In this document: positions 34,635 through 43,351 of the stretch, piece by piece
Position numbering within the stretch: position 1 is the first letter of the stretch
Layout: the number at the start of each line of letters is the position of its first letter
Assembly: GCF_000153105.1 (NCBI RefSeq)
Contig: NZ_CH672376.1
Coordinates: 2,765,200 to 2,829,199, forward strand
DNA: 64,000 nt
Direction: 5' to 3'
From: Blastopirellula marina DSM 3645
GTDB lineage: Bacteria > Planctomycetota > Planctomycetia > Pirellulales > Pirellulaceae
Position numbers and translations under genes: made by a program
Notes under the pieces: generated by a model
Database searches by the model: none
What the model was told of the DNA's origin: nothing
Seen by the model: the letters and a program-made list of their open reading frames with translations, nothing else

Positions 34635-36056
34635 CTACTGAATGGGGGCCATTAAGCGCGAGAGCGCGACGGTTAGGCGAAATGCATAAGATTGCTGGGC
34701 CAGCTCATCTGCGTGAGCTTCGCGGCATTGCTGGAAATCTTCCTCCAACATATGCGCGACTTCGGCGGCGAACTTGTGATCGGCGGCCGCGATCATGATT
34801 TCAAAATTGAGATGAAACGAGCGATTGTCGAGGTTCGCCGTGCCGACAGCGGCGAAGTGATCGTCGATCAACACCACCTTTTGGTGCAAGAAACCAGGCT
34901 CATACCGAAAGAAGCGAACTCCGCTGGGCGCCGCTTCGGCGATAAACGAGAAGGCCGACAAGTAAACCAAGATATGGTCGGGACGCTCTGGCAGGATAAT
35001 GCGAACATCGCATCCCCGGATCGCCGCCAACTGCAACGCCGCAATAACCGGCGGGTCCGGCACGAAATAGGGACTCGCGATCCAGATCCGTTTTTGCGCC
35101 ATGTTGATCGCCTGGACGAAAAATAGCGTGCAGCGCTCAATATCGTCGGCCGGACCTGTCGGCACGACCAATACCTGCTGGTCATCGTCAGAAGGTTGCG
35201 GGATCCACTCAACCGGCGGCAGTTCGTGCGTCGCCCAATTCCAGTCCTCTAGAAACGAACGCTGCACCGCCTGCACGGCAGGACCGCGGAGCTCTACATG
35301 GGTATCGCGCCAGGGACCGATTTTCGGGTCACGCCCCATATATTCGTCGCCCACGTTGTGTCCGCCGACATAGGCAGTTTGCCCATCGACGACCACGATT
35401 TTGCGATGATTACGAAAATTGAGCTGAAAGCGATTGCCGCGTCCTTTGGTCGTATGAAACGGCACGATCAAGACCCCGGCTTCGCGCAGTTCGGCGACAT
35501 ATTTGCGCGACAGCCCATAGCTGCCAATTTCGTCATACAAGACGGATACGTGAACGCCGGCTTGGGCTCGATCGATCAATTGTTGCTGCAGCGCTCGACC
35601 CAAATCATCATCACGCAGGATGTAGAACTGCACGAGAACATATTTTTCGGCGGTCGCAATCGCGGCGAAGATCGCGTCAAAGGTCGCTTCGCCGTTGATC
35701 AACAAGCGAATCGAGTTCTTGCGGCTGAAGGGAAATTCGGCCAGGATCTGGAACGTCTTCAACTCATACGGCATATCGTCGGTAACGATGAATTCGCCGG
35801 CGGCCCCGCGCAGGGTGTTGGTGATGTGCTGGACGCCGCGGTTCTCGCTACGACGAGCTTCGACATACCCATGAAAGCGATTGCGGCCAAAGATCCAATA
35901 AGCGGGAACCGCGACATACGGAAACATGAATAGCGTGATCGCCCACGCGATCGCTCCCTGCGAGGTGCGCGTCTTCATGATCGCATTGACGGCCGTCAGT
36001 ACGCCGATTGAATGGGCGCAAAGGGCGATCAGCCCAATCTCTCGAATCCACTCCAT
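34635..36056 (-). CDS. cls: Cardiolipin synthase
   Basis: 473 residues. Two N-terminal membrane helices at about 5-30 and 38-60 carry the usual motif TSQGAIAWAITLFMFPYVAVP. Two phospholipase-D HKD motifs follow: NHRKIVVVDGQTAYVGGHN and LHQKVVLIDDHFAAVGTANLDNRS, each with the His-x-Lys-x4-Asp pattern. The enzyme joins two phosphatidylglycerol molecules (or PG and a related lipid) to make cardiolipin and glycerol at the inner membrane. The ATG at 36056 starts the first helix directly; the upstream open frame is Arg-rich and unlikely. Single gene, divergent from a sulfatase. Confidence 0.94.
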   Translation of the reverse strand: MEWIREIGLIALCAHSIGVLTAVNAIMKTRTSQGAIAWAITLFMFPYVAVPAYWIFGRNRFHGYVEARRSENRGVQHITNTLRGAAGEFIVTDDMPYELKTFQILAEFPFSRKNSIRLLINGEATFDAIFAAIATAEKYVLVQFYILRDDDLGRALQQQLIDRAQAGVHVSVLYDEIGSYGLSRKYVAELREAGVLIVPFHTTKGRGNRFQLNFRNHRKIVVVDGQTAYVGGHNVGDEYMGRDPKIGPWRDTHVELRGPAVQAVQRSFLEDWNWATHELPPVEWIPQPSDDDQQVLVVPTGPADDIERCTLFFVQAINMAQKRIWIASPYFVPDPPVIAALQLAAIRGCDVRIILPERPDHILVYLSAFSFIAEAAPSGVRFFRYEPGFLHQKVVLIDDHFAAVGTANLDNRSFHLNFEIMIAAADHKFAAEVAHMLEEDFQQCREAHADELAQQSYAFRLTVALSRLMAPIQ

Positions 36057-36222
36057 ACAACTATTTTCCGGACGGCGATCGCTTGTTGATCTGGTTCTTT
36101 CACGGCGGGGGCGATCAAGCATAGCACGATCCCCGCATCAGGCCGATACGCGGGGTAAACGTTCTATCGAGAATCGAAGCAAACAGGAAGAATTGAATCG
36201 ATCGCTCAGGCGCCGCATACTA

Positions 36223-36236
36223 GGGAAACGTTTCCC
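36223..36236. promoter_or_regulatory. LacI-type palindrome upstream of a sulfatase
   Basis: GGGAAACGTTTCCC is a perfect 14-bp palindrome with the AAACGTTT core typical of LacI/PurR-family operators, ending 31 bases before the sulfatase ATG. A weaker copy, GGGTAAACGTTCTA, lies at 36153-36166. No LacI gene is in the window, so the regulator would be elsewhere. Confidence 0.55.
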
Positions 36237-36267
36237 GTCCAGTCTTCGTTTCAACCGGTAGACCCCC

Positions 36268-37794
36268 ATGCCCCGTCGTGCCCTCGTGGTTGGCCTATTT
36301 TGTTTCTTTTGGTTGGCGACCAATTTGTATGCTGACCAGCGTCCGAATATCCTGCTCGTCATTTCCGACGACCAATCCTGGCTCGATACTTCGATCGCCG
36401 GCAGCCAATCGGCGGCGACTCCCAACTTTGACCAGATCGCGCGCCGCGGCGCCTATTTCAAGAATGCGATCTCCGCGTCTCCCGGTTGTTCTCCATCGCG
36501 GGCCGCGCTGCTGACGGGGCGATATCCTTGGATGCTTGAAGAAGCGGGGACGCATGCGTCGTCGTTTCCGCAAAAGTACGTCGTTTATCCCGATCTGCTG
36601 GAAGCGGCTGGCTATTTTGTGGGCTACACCGGCAAAGGCTGGGGACCAGGCAATTTCAAAATCAGCGGACGCGAGCGCAATCCGGCGGGGCCTGCTTATC
36701 AAAAGCGAAAGCTGGCGAAGAAGCCGGCCGCAGGAATCAGCAACAACGACTATGCGGCGAACTTCGCCGACTTTCTGGCCGATCGTCCTGCGGACGCTCC
36801 GTTCTGCTTTTGGTTTGGCGCCATGGAGCCGCATCGACCCTATCAAAAAGGGAGCGGCGAAGAAGCTGGGAAAACGCTTGCCGATGCGACATTGCCTCCG
36901 TTTCTGCCTGAGGCCGAACCGATCCGCGGCGATTTGCTTGATTACTCTCGGGAGATCGAGTGGTTTGATCAGCAACTGGGCGCAACGCTGAAGCAATTGG
37001 AAGCCATCGGTCAGCTCGACAATACCCTCGTCGTGGTCACTAGCGACAACGGCATGCCTTTTCCACGAGCGAAGGCCAACAACTACGAATATGGAATCCA
37101 CATGCCGTTGGCGATCGCGTGGCCTGCGAAAATTGCGGCAGGACAAACGATTGACGAAGTTGTCAGTCTCACCGACTTGGCGCCCACGTTTCTCGCGGCA
37201 GCCGGCGTCCAATTTCCTGCGGAAGGTACGCCGCCGATGATTGGTCGAAATCTACTGCCGCGACTTACCGGAGAACAGGAAAAGCTCGCTGGCGGCGCAT
37301 TTAGTTCGCGTGAGCGTCATTCGTCGTCGCGATGGAACAACCTTACCTACCCGCAGCGTTCGCTCCGCAGCGCACGATTTTTGCTGATCCGCAATTTTCA
37401 GCCGCAACGTTGGCCGGCGGGAGCTCCGCAGGTGTTCACCAAGCCCGGCATGCTGGGGCCGCCGCATGGCGGATATCACGATATCGACGGCTCGCCGACA
37501 CTCGACTGGATGGTCGAACATCGTGAAGATGCGGCGGTCGCTCGGCTATTTGGCGCTGCCGTCGATCGACGCCCAGCGATCGAGTTGTTCAATATTCAAA
37601 CCGATCCTGCCTGCCTGCGAGATTTAGCGGATGATCGATCCCACAAGAGCATCCGGGAGGCCATGGAGCAGTTGCTCAACAACTATCTGACAAAGACCGG
37701 TGATCCCCGGATGAGCGATTCTGGCGATGTTTGGGAGTCTTATCCTCGATTTAGTCCAATTCGCGACTTCCCGAAGCCCGATTGGGCCGAATAG
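36268..37794 (+). CDS. Secreted sulfatase (formylglycine type)
   Basis: 508 residues with a signal peptide of about 22 residues. The metal site begins with NILLVISDDQSW and the active-site signature is GCSPSRAALLTGRYPW with Cys74, which must be turned into formylglycine by a maturase. VTSDNGMPFPRAK supplies further metal and substrate contacts. It would remove sulfate esters from polysaccharides or small molecules outside the cytoplasm. The C-terminal part is typical for planctomycete sulfatases of the arylsulfatase A / heparan N-sulfatase kind (EHREDAAVARLFGAA); the exact substrate cannot be told. It has its own promoter region with a palindromic operator. Confidence 0.93.
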   Translation: MPRRALVVGLFCFFWLATNLYADQRPNILLVISDDQSWLDTSIAGSQSAATPNFDQIARRGAYFKNAISASPGCSPSRAALLTGRYPWMLEEAGTHASSFPQKYVVYPDLLEAAGYFVGYTGKGWGPGNFKISGRERNPAGPAYQKRKLAKKPAAGISNNDYAANFADFLADRPADAPFCFWFGAMEPHRPYQKGSGEEAGKTLADATLPPFLPEAEPIRGDLLDYSREIEWFDQQLGATLKQLEAIGQLDNTLVVVTSDNGMPFPRAKANNYEYGIHMPLAIAWPAKIAAGQTIDEVVSLTDLAPTFLAAAGVQFPAEGTPPMIGRNLLPRLTGEQEKLAGGAFSSRERHSSSRWNNLTYPQRSLRSARFLLIRNFQPQRWPAGAPQVFTKPGMLGPPHGGYHDIDGSPTLDWMVEHREDAAVARLFGAAVDRRPAIELFNIQTDPACLRDLADDRSHKSIREAMEQLLNNYLTKTGDPRMSDSGDVWESYPRFSPIRDFPKPDWAE

Positions 37795-38012
37795 GGTGTG
37801 TTGCCGCTTAGCGGAGAAGCAGCCGACCGCCTTGCCGGATTAGGCATGCTGTTTTTCCGTTCGCGTGGGATCGGCTCCATTTATTCATCGAAAATTCTTG
37901 ATGGACAGCGGTAACTACCGCCCCTTTGCGGCGACTCCCCTACCGCATAATTGGCGCCATTTGGTACGATTCACGATTCACTTTTTTCCAGAATCGCGCT
38001 AGAGATACGTCC

Positions 38013-39818
38013 ATGCGTCGCGACGACATTCGCAACATCGTAATTATCGCCCACGTCGACCACGGCAAAACGACCTTGGTTGACTGCCTGCTCAAGCAAA
38101 GCGGCCAGTTCCGTGACAGCCAACTGAGCAGCGAGCGAATCCTCGACTCGAATGATCAAGAAAAAGAGCGTGGCATCACGATCTTGGCCAAGAACATCGC
38201 GCTCCCGTTCAAGGGGGTGAAGGTCAATATCATCGACACGCCGGGGCACGCCGACTTTGGGGGCGAAGTCGAACGCGTCCTCAGCATGGCGGACGGCGCC
38301 CTGGTCCTGGTCGACGCGGCGGAAGGCCCGATGCCGCAGACTCGGTTTGTGCTGTCCAAGGCGCTGGAATGCAAACTGCAGCCGATTGTCGTCATCAACA
38401 AGGTCGACAAGCCTGACGCGCGGCCGATGAAGTGGTCGACGAAGTGCTCGATCTCTTCTGGCTCTGGCGCGACGACACGTGACTGATTTCCCCTTCATCT
38501 CACCAGCGCCAAAGAAGGCTTCGCGACGCACGATCCGGCGGGTCGCACCGGCACGATGGAGCCGTTGCTTGATTTGGTGCTAAAGCACATCCCCGGCCCC
38601 GAAGTCGAACCCGAAGAGCCGCTGCAAATCCTCTGCACGACGCTCGCGTGGTCAGAATTCGTGGGACGTATCGCAATCGGCCGCATCAAGGCCGGACGCA
38701 TCAAAAAGGGGCAGAACGTCGCCGTCACCAAGGTCGGCGACAAACTGCAGCGAGCGAAAATTAGCTCCGTTCAGGTCTTTGAGAATCTCGGTCGCGTCGA
38801 TGTCGATTCGGCCGAAGCAGGCGACGTCGTCGCGCTCTGCGGTATTGAAGATATCGATATCGGCGATACGATCTGCGATCTCGAAAAGCCGAACGGGCTG
38901 CCGCGATTGTTGGTCGACGAACCGACGTTGGAAATGGTCTTCACCATCAACACGTCGCCGTTTGTCGGCAAGGACGGCAAGTACGTCACGTCGCGCAATC
39001 TCCGCGATCGACTCTACAAAGAGTTGGAACGCAACGTCGCACTGCGAGTTCGAGACACCGCGTCAGCCGATGCGTTCGCCGTCGCCGGACGCGGCGTGCT
39101 GCACTTGGCCGTCTTGGTCGAAACGATGCGCCGCGAAGGATTCGAACTAGCGGTCAGCAAGCCGCAAGTCATCATGCGTGAAGTGGACGGCCGCAAAGAA
39201 GAGCCGTTTGAAAACCTCGTGGTCGAAGTCCCGTCGATCAAGATGGGGCCGGTCATGGAAATGGTCGGCGAGCGACGCGGCGAAATGGTCGAAATGTCGC
39301 CGCGCGGCGATTTCACGCAGGTCGTCTTTTCGATCCCGGCCCGCGGTCTGATCGGGATCCGCACCAAAATGCTCAATGCGACGCAAGGAGAAGCGATTAT
39401 CAATCATCGTTTCGAGTCGTATCGTCCGATCAGCGGAGACGTGCCGCGTCGTCCCAACGGCGTGCTGATCTCCAACTCGACCGGCAAAGCGGTCGGCTTT
39501 TCGCTCTTCAATTTGCAGGATCGCTCGGAGTTGTTCATCCGACCCGGCGAAGAGTTGTACGAAGGCATGATCGTCGGCGAGAATGCTCGCAACGAAGATA
39601 TGGTCGTCAACCCGATCCGGGAGAAGAAGCTGACCAACATGCGCGCCTCAGGCTCGGACGAAAACATCGTCCTCAAGCCGCCGCGTCAGATGTCGCTGGA
39701 AGCGGCGCTGGAGTACATCGAAGACGATGAGCTCGTGGAGGTGACTCCTAACTTTATCCGCCTGCGCAAGATGACCCTCAAAGAAGCGGATCGTCGTCGC
39801 ACCGGGCGCAAAGGCTAG
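38013..39818 (+). pseudogene. typA: TypA/BipA ribosome-associated GTPase, broken by frame changes
   Basis: The product is the translational GTPase TypA/BipA. From the ATG at 38013 (AGAG eight bases before) the G motifs are intact: HVDHGKTTL, the switch [19 protein letters not shown] and NKVDKPDAR. The frame is then lost near 38424, where one C seems missing in CGGCC-GATGAAGTGG; it is lost again near 38480 and near 38500, and the segment around 38465 also needs compensating changes. Three single-base losses together restore the original frame, so from about 38503 to 39818 the rest is intact (domain II, the EF-G-like domain, FIRPGEELYEGMIVGEN and the C-terminal TypA domain). Everything outside these roughly 80 bases looks under selection. 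Either the gene broke recently or, more likely, this patch contains base-calling errors. The stop at 38484-38486 would otherwise end the protein inside the GTPase domain. Confidence 0.85.
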
Positions 39819-39874
39819 TCACAGATCTCAAAAAAGGATACCAAGTTTTATTGCTCCTTTTTTGACGACGGTTG

Positions 39875-39904
39875 AATCTTGCGTCTAACCAAAGACGCAA
39901 GATT
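39875..39904. repeat. Perfect 12-bp inverted repeat downstream of typA
   Basis: AATCTTGCGTCT at 39875-39886 pairs fully with 39893-39904 across a 6-base loop. It has no T tract on either strand, so it is not a standard terminator. The left arm recurs exactly at 40448-40459, ahead of the gene at 40492, where the right arm has decayed. It seems to be a leader element shared by members of the following gene family. Confidence 0.7.
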
Positions 39905-39924
39905 AACGGAGATGTCGCGAATAC

Positions 39925-40394
39925 TTGGATCTCCATCTGGCCGCTGGATCCGATCAACTCGCAGTTCGGCCCGGCTTATTCTTCTTTGCGATTGGCGCGT
40001 TATTCTTTGAAATTCGCGTTTACGGCCTTGTTACAAAATCGCTCCTGCTCAGCCCGCAGGACCGGGCTGTCCAGCGGCTGTTGGGGAAGAAAGGGTTTTC
40101 TCCTCCAATGCGCGCGATCTATCGCCATTGGCTTCTGCATGATGGGGGCAGTTTTTTTCTCTGTCGCTGTCGTATCGATCGATTCCGATTCGAAGGGCGA
40201 GGGAAAGAATCCGCAGGCGCTTCCAGCAACCAGTACCCCCAACGCCTAGCCAATTCTTCGAGAGCAGCCTGGTCGCCAATCAATCGTTGCGCGAGAACTT
40301 AACGCAGACGGCAAATCGTTTTGAAGCCGCCGCGTCAGATGTCGCTGGAATCGATCGATTGTCGCCGCCTCTAAATGCGCAATATTTTAACTGA
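39925..40394 (+). pseudogene. Decayed paralogue of the membrane/SHD1 gene family
   Basis: Frame A from a TTG at 39925 gives two stretches like the next two genes (LHLAAGSDQ, then IGALFFEIRVYGLVTKSLLL, against GILFFGLGIFGIVTKTVLL in the gene at 41930). Near 40108 the similarity moves to frame B (FCMMGAVFFSVAVVS), and near 40230 a third frame continues open (TPSQFFESSLVANQSL to NAQYFN) up to a TGA at 40394. So about 155 codons with two membrane helices are interrupted twice, and the coiled coil, middle domain and SHD1 domain of the family are lacking. It may be a true pseudogene or a short relative with sequence errors. Its last third contains a 27-bp block identical to typA. Confidence 0.6.
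40324..40350. repeat. 27-bp exact copy of a typA segment
   Basis: Positions 40324-40350 are identical to 39675-39701 inside typA, in the same orientation but read in a different frame. Flanking bases differ at once on both sides. A 27-base exact match 650 bp apart is not expected by chance, so it marks a local duplication, recombination or assembly event. Confidence 0.9.
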
Positions 40395-40491
40395 CATTTT
40401 CGACAAAAATCTATCGAAATTAGTTGACCCCAATTCTGCTGCTGGTTAATCTTGCGTCTGCTTAAAGGTGCAATGACCGTAGGGGGGTGAA

Positions 40492-41808
40492 GTGGAAAGC
40501 TGGATCTTGCTGGCCGCAGAAAATGAGATGAGTCAGAGTCAGTCGCTTTTGTGGGCCGCTGCGATCGGACTCCTTATCCTAGGCGGGGGTGTTTACGGAA
40601 TCGTCACCAAGTCGCTGCTGATATCGCGTCGCGCCGCCCTGCTCTTTTCGTTGGTTGGATTGAATGAATCCACGCCGGGCTTCCCAGCACTTATCGGCAG
40701 TTGCTATTGCGTAATAGGAGTCATCGTATTATTTGCCTGCGGCTCTCAGGCGATGAAGGAACAAGAGGATACGCACGATGAGGCGCGACAGGTCTACCAG
40801 CTACCTGACATGCCGGCGCCGATGTCAGTTCCCATGAGCAAGCCGGTCGTCCCCAAGCCAGTTGTGCCCGAGACGCCAGAGGAGAAGGCGAAGCGGCAAG
40901 CGGAAGAACTAAAGCACCGCGAAGCGCAGGAAGAGGCGCGGCGTCGCGCCGAGGAAGACCGAAAAGAGCGGATGCGCAAGGAAGCCGAACGCGTAGCGGC
41001 GCAACAAGAGGAAGAGCGAATCGCCAAATTAGCCGCTGAGAAGATGCAGCAACAAAAGGAAGCGGCCCGACGGGCCGCTTTAGAACTGCCCAAGCCGCCG
41101 CAGTCGCTCGACTATTTCAGCTACCCCGAAGGTTCGATTCAAAAGGGTAAGCCTGTGGGAAGAGGTGGAGGCGACAGTTTTGAGGATCGGGCGCCGCCCG
41201 GTGGCGTCATGGTCGGGGCGATCTTCTTTATTGGAGATTACTACGTCAAATCGGTCGCCGGCATTCAACCGATCTACCAGATCGGTGACCAATATGTCAA
41301 AGGCCAGATTTGTGGTAACGAGACCGACCGCCCTGTACAACAGTTGGCGGAACCCGGCGGAGTCGCTGCAGGCTTCAAGTCGCAAACCGGTAGGATCATA
41401 GATGGGATGCAGTTGGCCTATGGGCCGCTCAACGGAACCAAAATCAATCCGAAGCAAGGATATTTTGGCGATTACATGGGTTCCGACACCGGATATCCGG
41501 CTAACTATTACGCTGACGGTAAGACGATCGCCGGCGTTTTTGGGACGTATGAAAAGGGAAAGAGTCTGACGTCGTTGGGGATGTACGCGATTCGGCAAAT
41601 GCAAGTCACTGAGTCCGCTCCGACCACCGCCCCAATGGAGATTCGCACGTTCACCAGCGCCAACGGCAAGTTCACGGTCCAAGCGAAACTGTTGAAGGTG
41701 AACGACGACGGCACGGTGAGTTTGGAGAAAGCGGACGGCTCAATAATCTCAGCGCCGGCTGCGAGTCTTAGCGATGTAGATCAGGCGTATATCCGCGCGA
41801 ACCAGTAA
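40492..41808 (+). CDS. Membrane protein with coiled coil and C-terminal SHD1 domain, paralogue 1
   Basis: 438 residues from a GTG preceded by AGGGGGG. Two membrane helices (about 18-40 and 64-86) are followed by a Pro-rich linker, a highly charged Glu/Arg/Lys/Ala coiled coil at about 125-195, a middle domain with VMVGAIFFIGD, IQPIYQIGDQYVKG and IDGMQLAYGPL, and a C-terminal SHD1 domain (RTFTSANGKFTVQAKLLKVN, then SLEKADGS and LSDVDQAYIR). SHD1 is common in planctomycetes and probably binds peptides. The middle domain looks like a beta-rich, jacalin-like fold, which is only an impression. It lies in a tandem pair with the next gene. Function unknown. Confidence 0.82.
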   Translation: MESWILLAAENEMSQSQSLLWAAAIGLLILGGGVYGIVTKSLLISRRAALLFSLVGLNESTPGFPALIGSCYCVIGVIVLFACGSQAMKEQEDTHDEARQVYQLPDMPAPMSVPMSKPVVPKPVVPETPEEKAKRQAEELKHREAQEEARRRAEEDRKERMRKEAERVAAQQEEERIAKLAAEKMQQQKEAARRAALELPKPPQSLDYFSYPEGSIQKGKPVGRGGGDSFEDRAPPGGVMVGAIFFIGDYYVKSVAGIQPIYQIGDQYVKGQICGNETDRPVQQLAEPGGVAAGFKSQTGRIIDGMQLAYGPLNGTKINPKQGYFGDYMGSDTGYPANYYADGKTIAGVFGTYEKGKSLTSLGMYAIRQMQVTESAPTTAPMEIRTFTSANGKFTVQAKLLKVNDDGTVSLEKADGSIISAPAASLSDVDQAYIRANQ

Positions 41809-41929
41809 TTGGTTCGCAATTTCGGGCATTATTCATTTCTCGCGAATTAGGTGAATGGATGGTTGACCGGGCTCCTGTTGTTTAAATATGCTTTCAATGG
41901 TTCATAAGAGCAATCTACAGGGGGGGCTG

Positions 41930-43252
41930 GTGGTTAATTGGCATCTAATTGTTGCGGCTGGCGATAACGAAGCGGGGATTAAAGCTCTCGTTTTCGTTGC
42001 GATGGGCATTCTGTTTTTCGGCCTCGGCATCTTTGGGATTGTCACGAAAACAGTCCTGCTACGGGCCCGCGATCAATATATCTTCGCGATGTTCGGAGTT
42101 AAAAAGTTCTCCCCCGGCTTCGCGGTGTTCACTGGCGCTAGCTATTGCTTGGTTGGCGTTTTGGCTTTCTTCGCGGCCATTTCTATTTCGATGGGATATG
42201 GACTCGACAAAAAGGGAAACGTCACTCGCAACGGGGTTCCCGTCAACGCCGCGCAGCGACCTGTTCAACCAGGGCCCCAACCGCTTGTAGAAAGTAAGCC
42301 GGTCGCCGGTGAGACGCCTGCCGAAAGAATGGCGCGAGAAGCGGAAGACGCCAAGCGTCGCGAAGAACGCGAAGCGGAAAGACGTCGCGCGGAAGAAGAT
42401 CGCCAAGCGAACGCAGCCCTGCGGATGCGCGCCCAAGAAGAACGCGAAGCGGCCGATCGTGAGCGAGAACGACTTGCCAAAGAACTCGAAGAGAAAACGC
42501 GGCGCGAAAAGGAAGCGGCCCGACTAGCGGCCCTCGAATTGCCAAAGCCGCCGCAATCGCTCGGCAGTATTTCGTATGTCGACAAAGCCGTTCAAGAGAG
42601 CCCGCTGTTGGGCAAAGCGAACGGAGCACGCTTTATCGATCGCGCGCCGGAAGGGGGCGTGATGGTCGGCGCAATCTTCTTTATCGGCGATCATTTTGGG
42701 GACTCGGTCGCCGGGATTCAGCCGATCTACCAGGTGGGCGACGAATACGTCAAAGGCAAGATCTGCGGTAACGAAACCGATCGCCCCATCCAACAACTGG
42801 CCGAGTCCGGCGGAGTCGTTGCCGGCGTGAAGGCGCGGATTGGTTTAATTATGGACTCCGTGCAGTTGGCGTATGGCCCGCTCCAGGGAACCAAAGTCGA
42901 TCCCAAACAAGGCTACTTTGGTGATCTTATCGGGTCCGACGGCGGAAGTCCAAAGGACTTTTACGCTGAGGGACACTCGATCGCCGGCATCTTTGGAACG
43001 TATGAGCAAGACAAAAGTCTCATGTCGCTGGGAATGTACGTGATTCAACGCATGCAGGTCAGCGAGTTGCCTGCGAAACACGAAATGCGCACGTTCACCA
43101 GCGCCGACGGCAAATTTTCGGTCGAAGCGAAGTTGTTGAAAGTGAACGACGACGGCACCGTCAGTCTGGAAAAAGCGGACGGCTCGAAGATCTCGGCGCC
43201 GACAGCGAGTCTTAGCGACGACGATCGAGCCTATATCAGAGCGAACCAGTGA
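41930..43252 (+). CDS. Membrane protein with coiled coil and C-terminal SHD1 domain, paralogue 2
   Basis: 440 residues from a GTG at 41930 with a run of seven G residues just upstream, the same start arrangement as its neighbour; an ATG 14 codons earlier is less likely. The layout is the same: two membrane helices, a Pro linker, a charged coiled coil (EAERRRAEEDRQANAALRMR), the middle domain (VMVGAIFFIGD, IQPIYQVGDEYVKGKICGNE) and SHD1 (RTFTSADGKFSVEAKLLKVN). The middle and SHD1 parts are nearly the same in both genes, while the membrane and coiled-coil parts have drifted, as expected after a tandem duplication. Function unknown. Confidence 0.82.
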   Translation: MVNWHLIVAAGDNEAGIKALVFVAMGILFFGLGIFGIVTKTVLLRARDQYIFAMFGVKKFSPGFAVFTGASYCLVGVLAFFAAISISMGYGLDKKGNVTRNGVPVNAAQRPVQPGPQPLVESKPVAGETPAERMAREAEDAKRREEREAERRRAEEDRQANAALRMRAQEEREAADRERERLAKELEEKTRREKEAARLAALELPKPPQSLGSISYVDKAVQESPLLGKANGARFIDRAPEGGVMVGAIFFIGDHFGDSVAGIQPIYQVGDEYVKGKICGNETDRPIQQLAESGGVVAGVKARIGLIMDSVQLAYGPLQGTKVDPKQGYFGDLIGSDGGSPKDFYAEGHSIAGIFGTYEQDKSLMSLGMYVIQRMQVSELPAKHEMRTFTSADGKFSVEAKLLKVNDDGTVSLEKADGSKISAPTASLSDDDRAYIRANQ

Positions 43253-43351
43253 TTTGTTGGCGCAGCGGGTGAAGGTTGCTCGACGCGGATTCCGTAGTAA
43301 GGCAGAATGCAGGATCGTCCCTGCACCCAAGTCGCTTTCTCGGAAATCACG

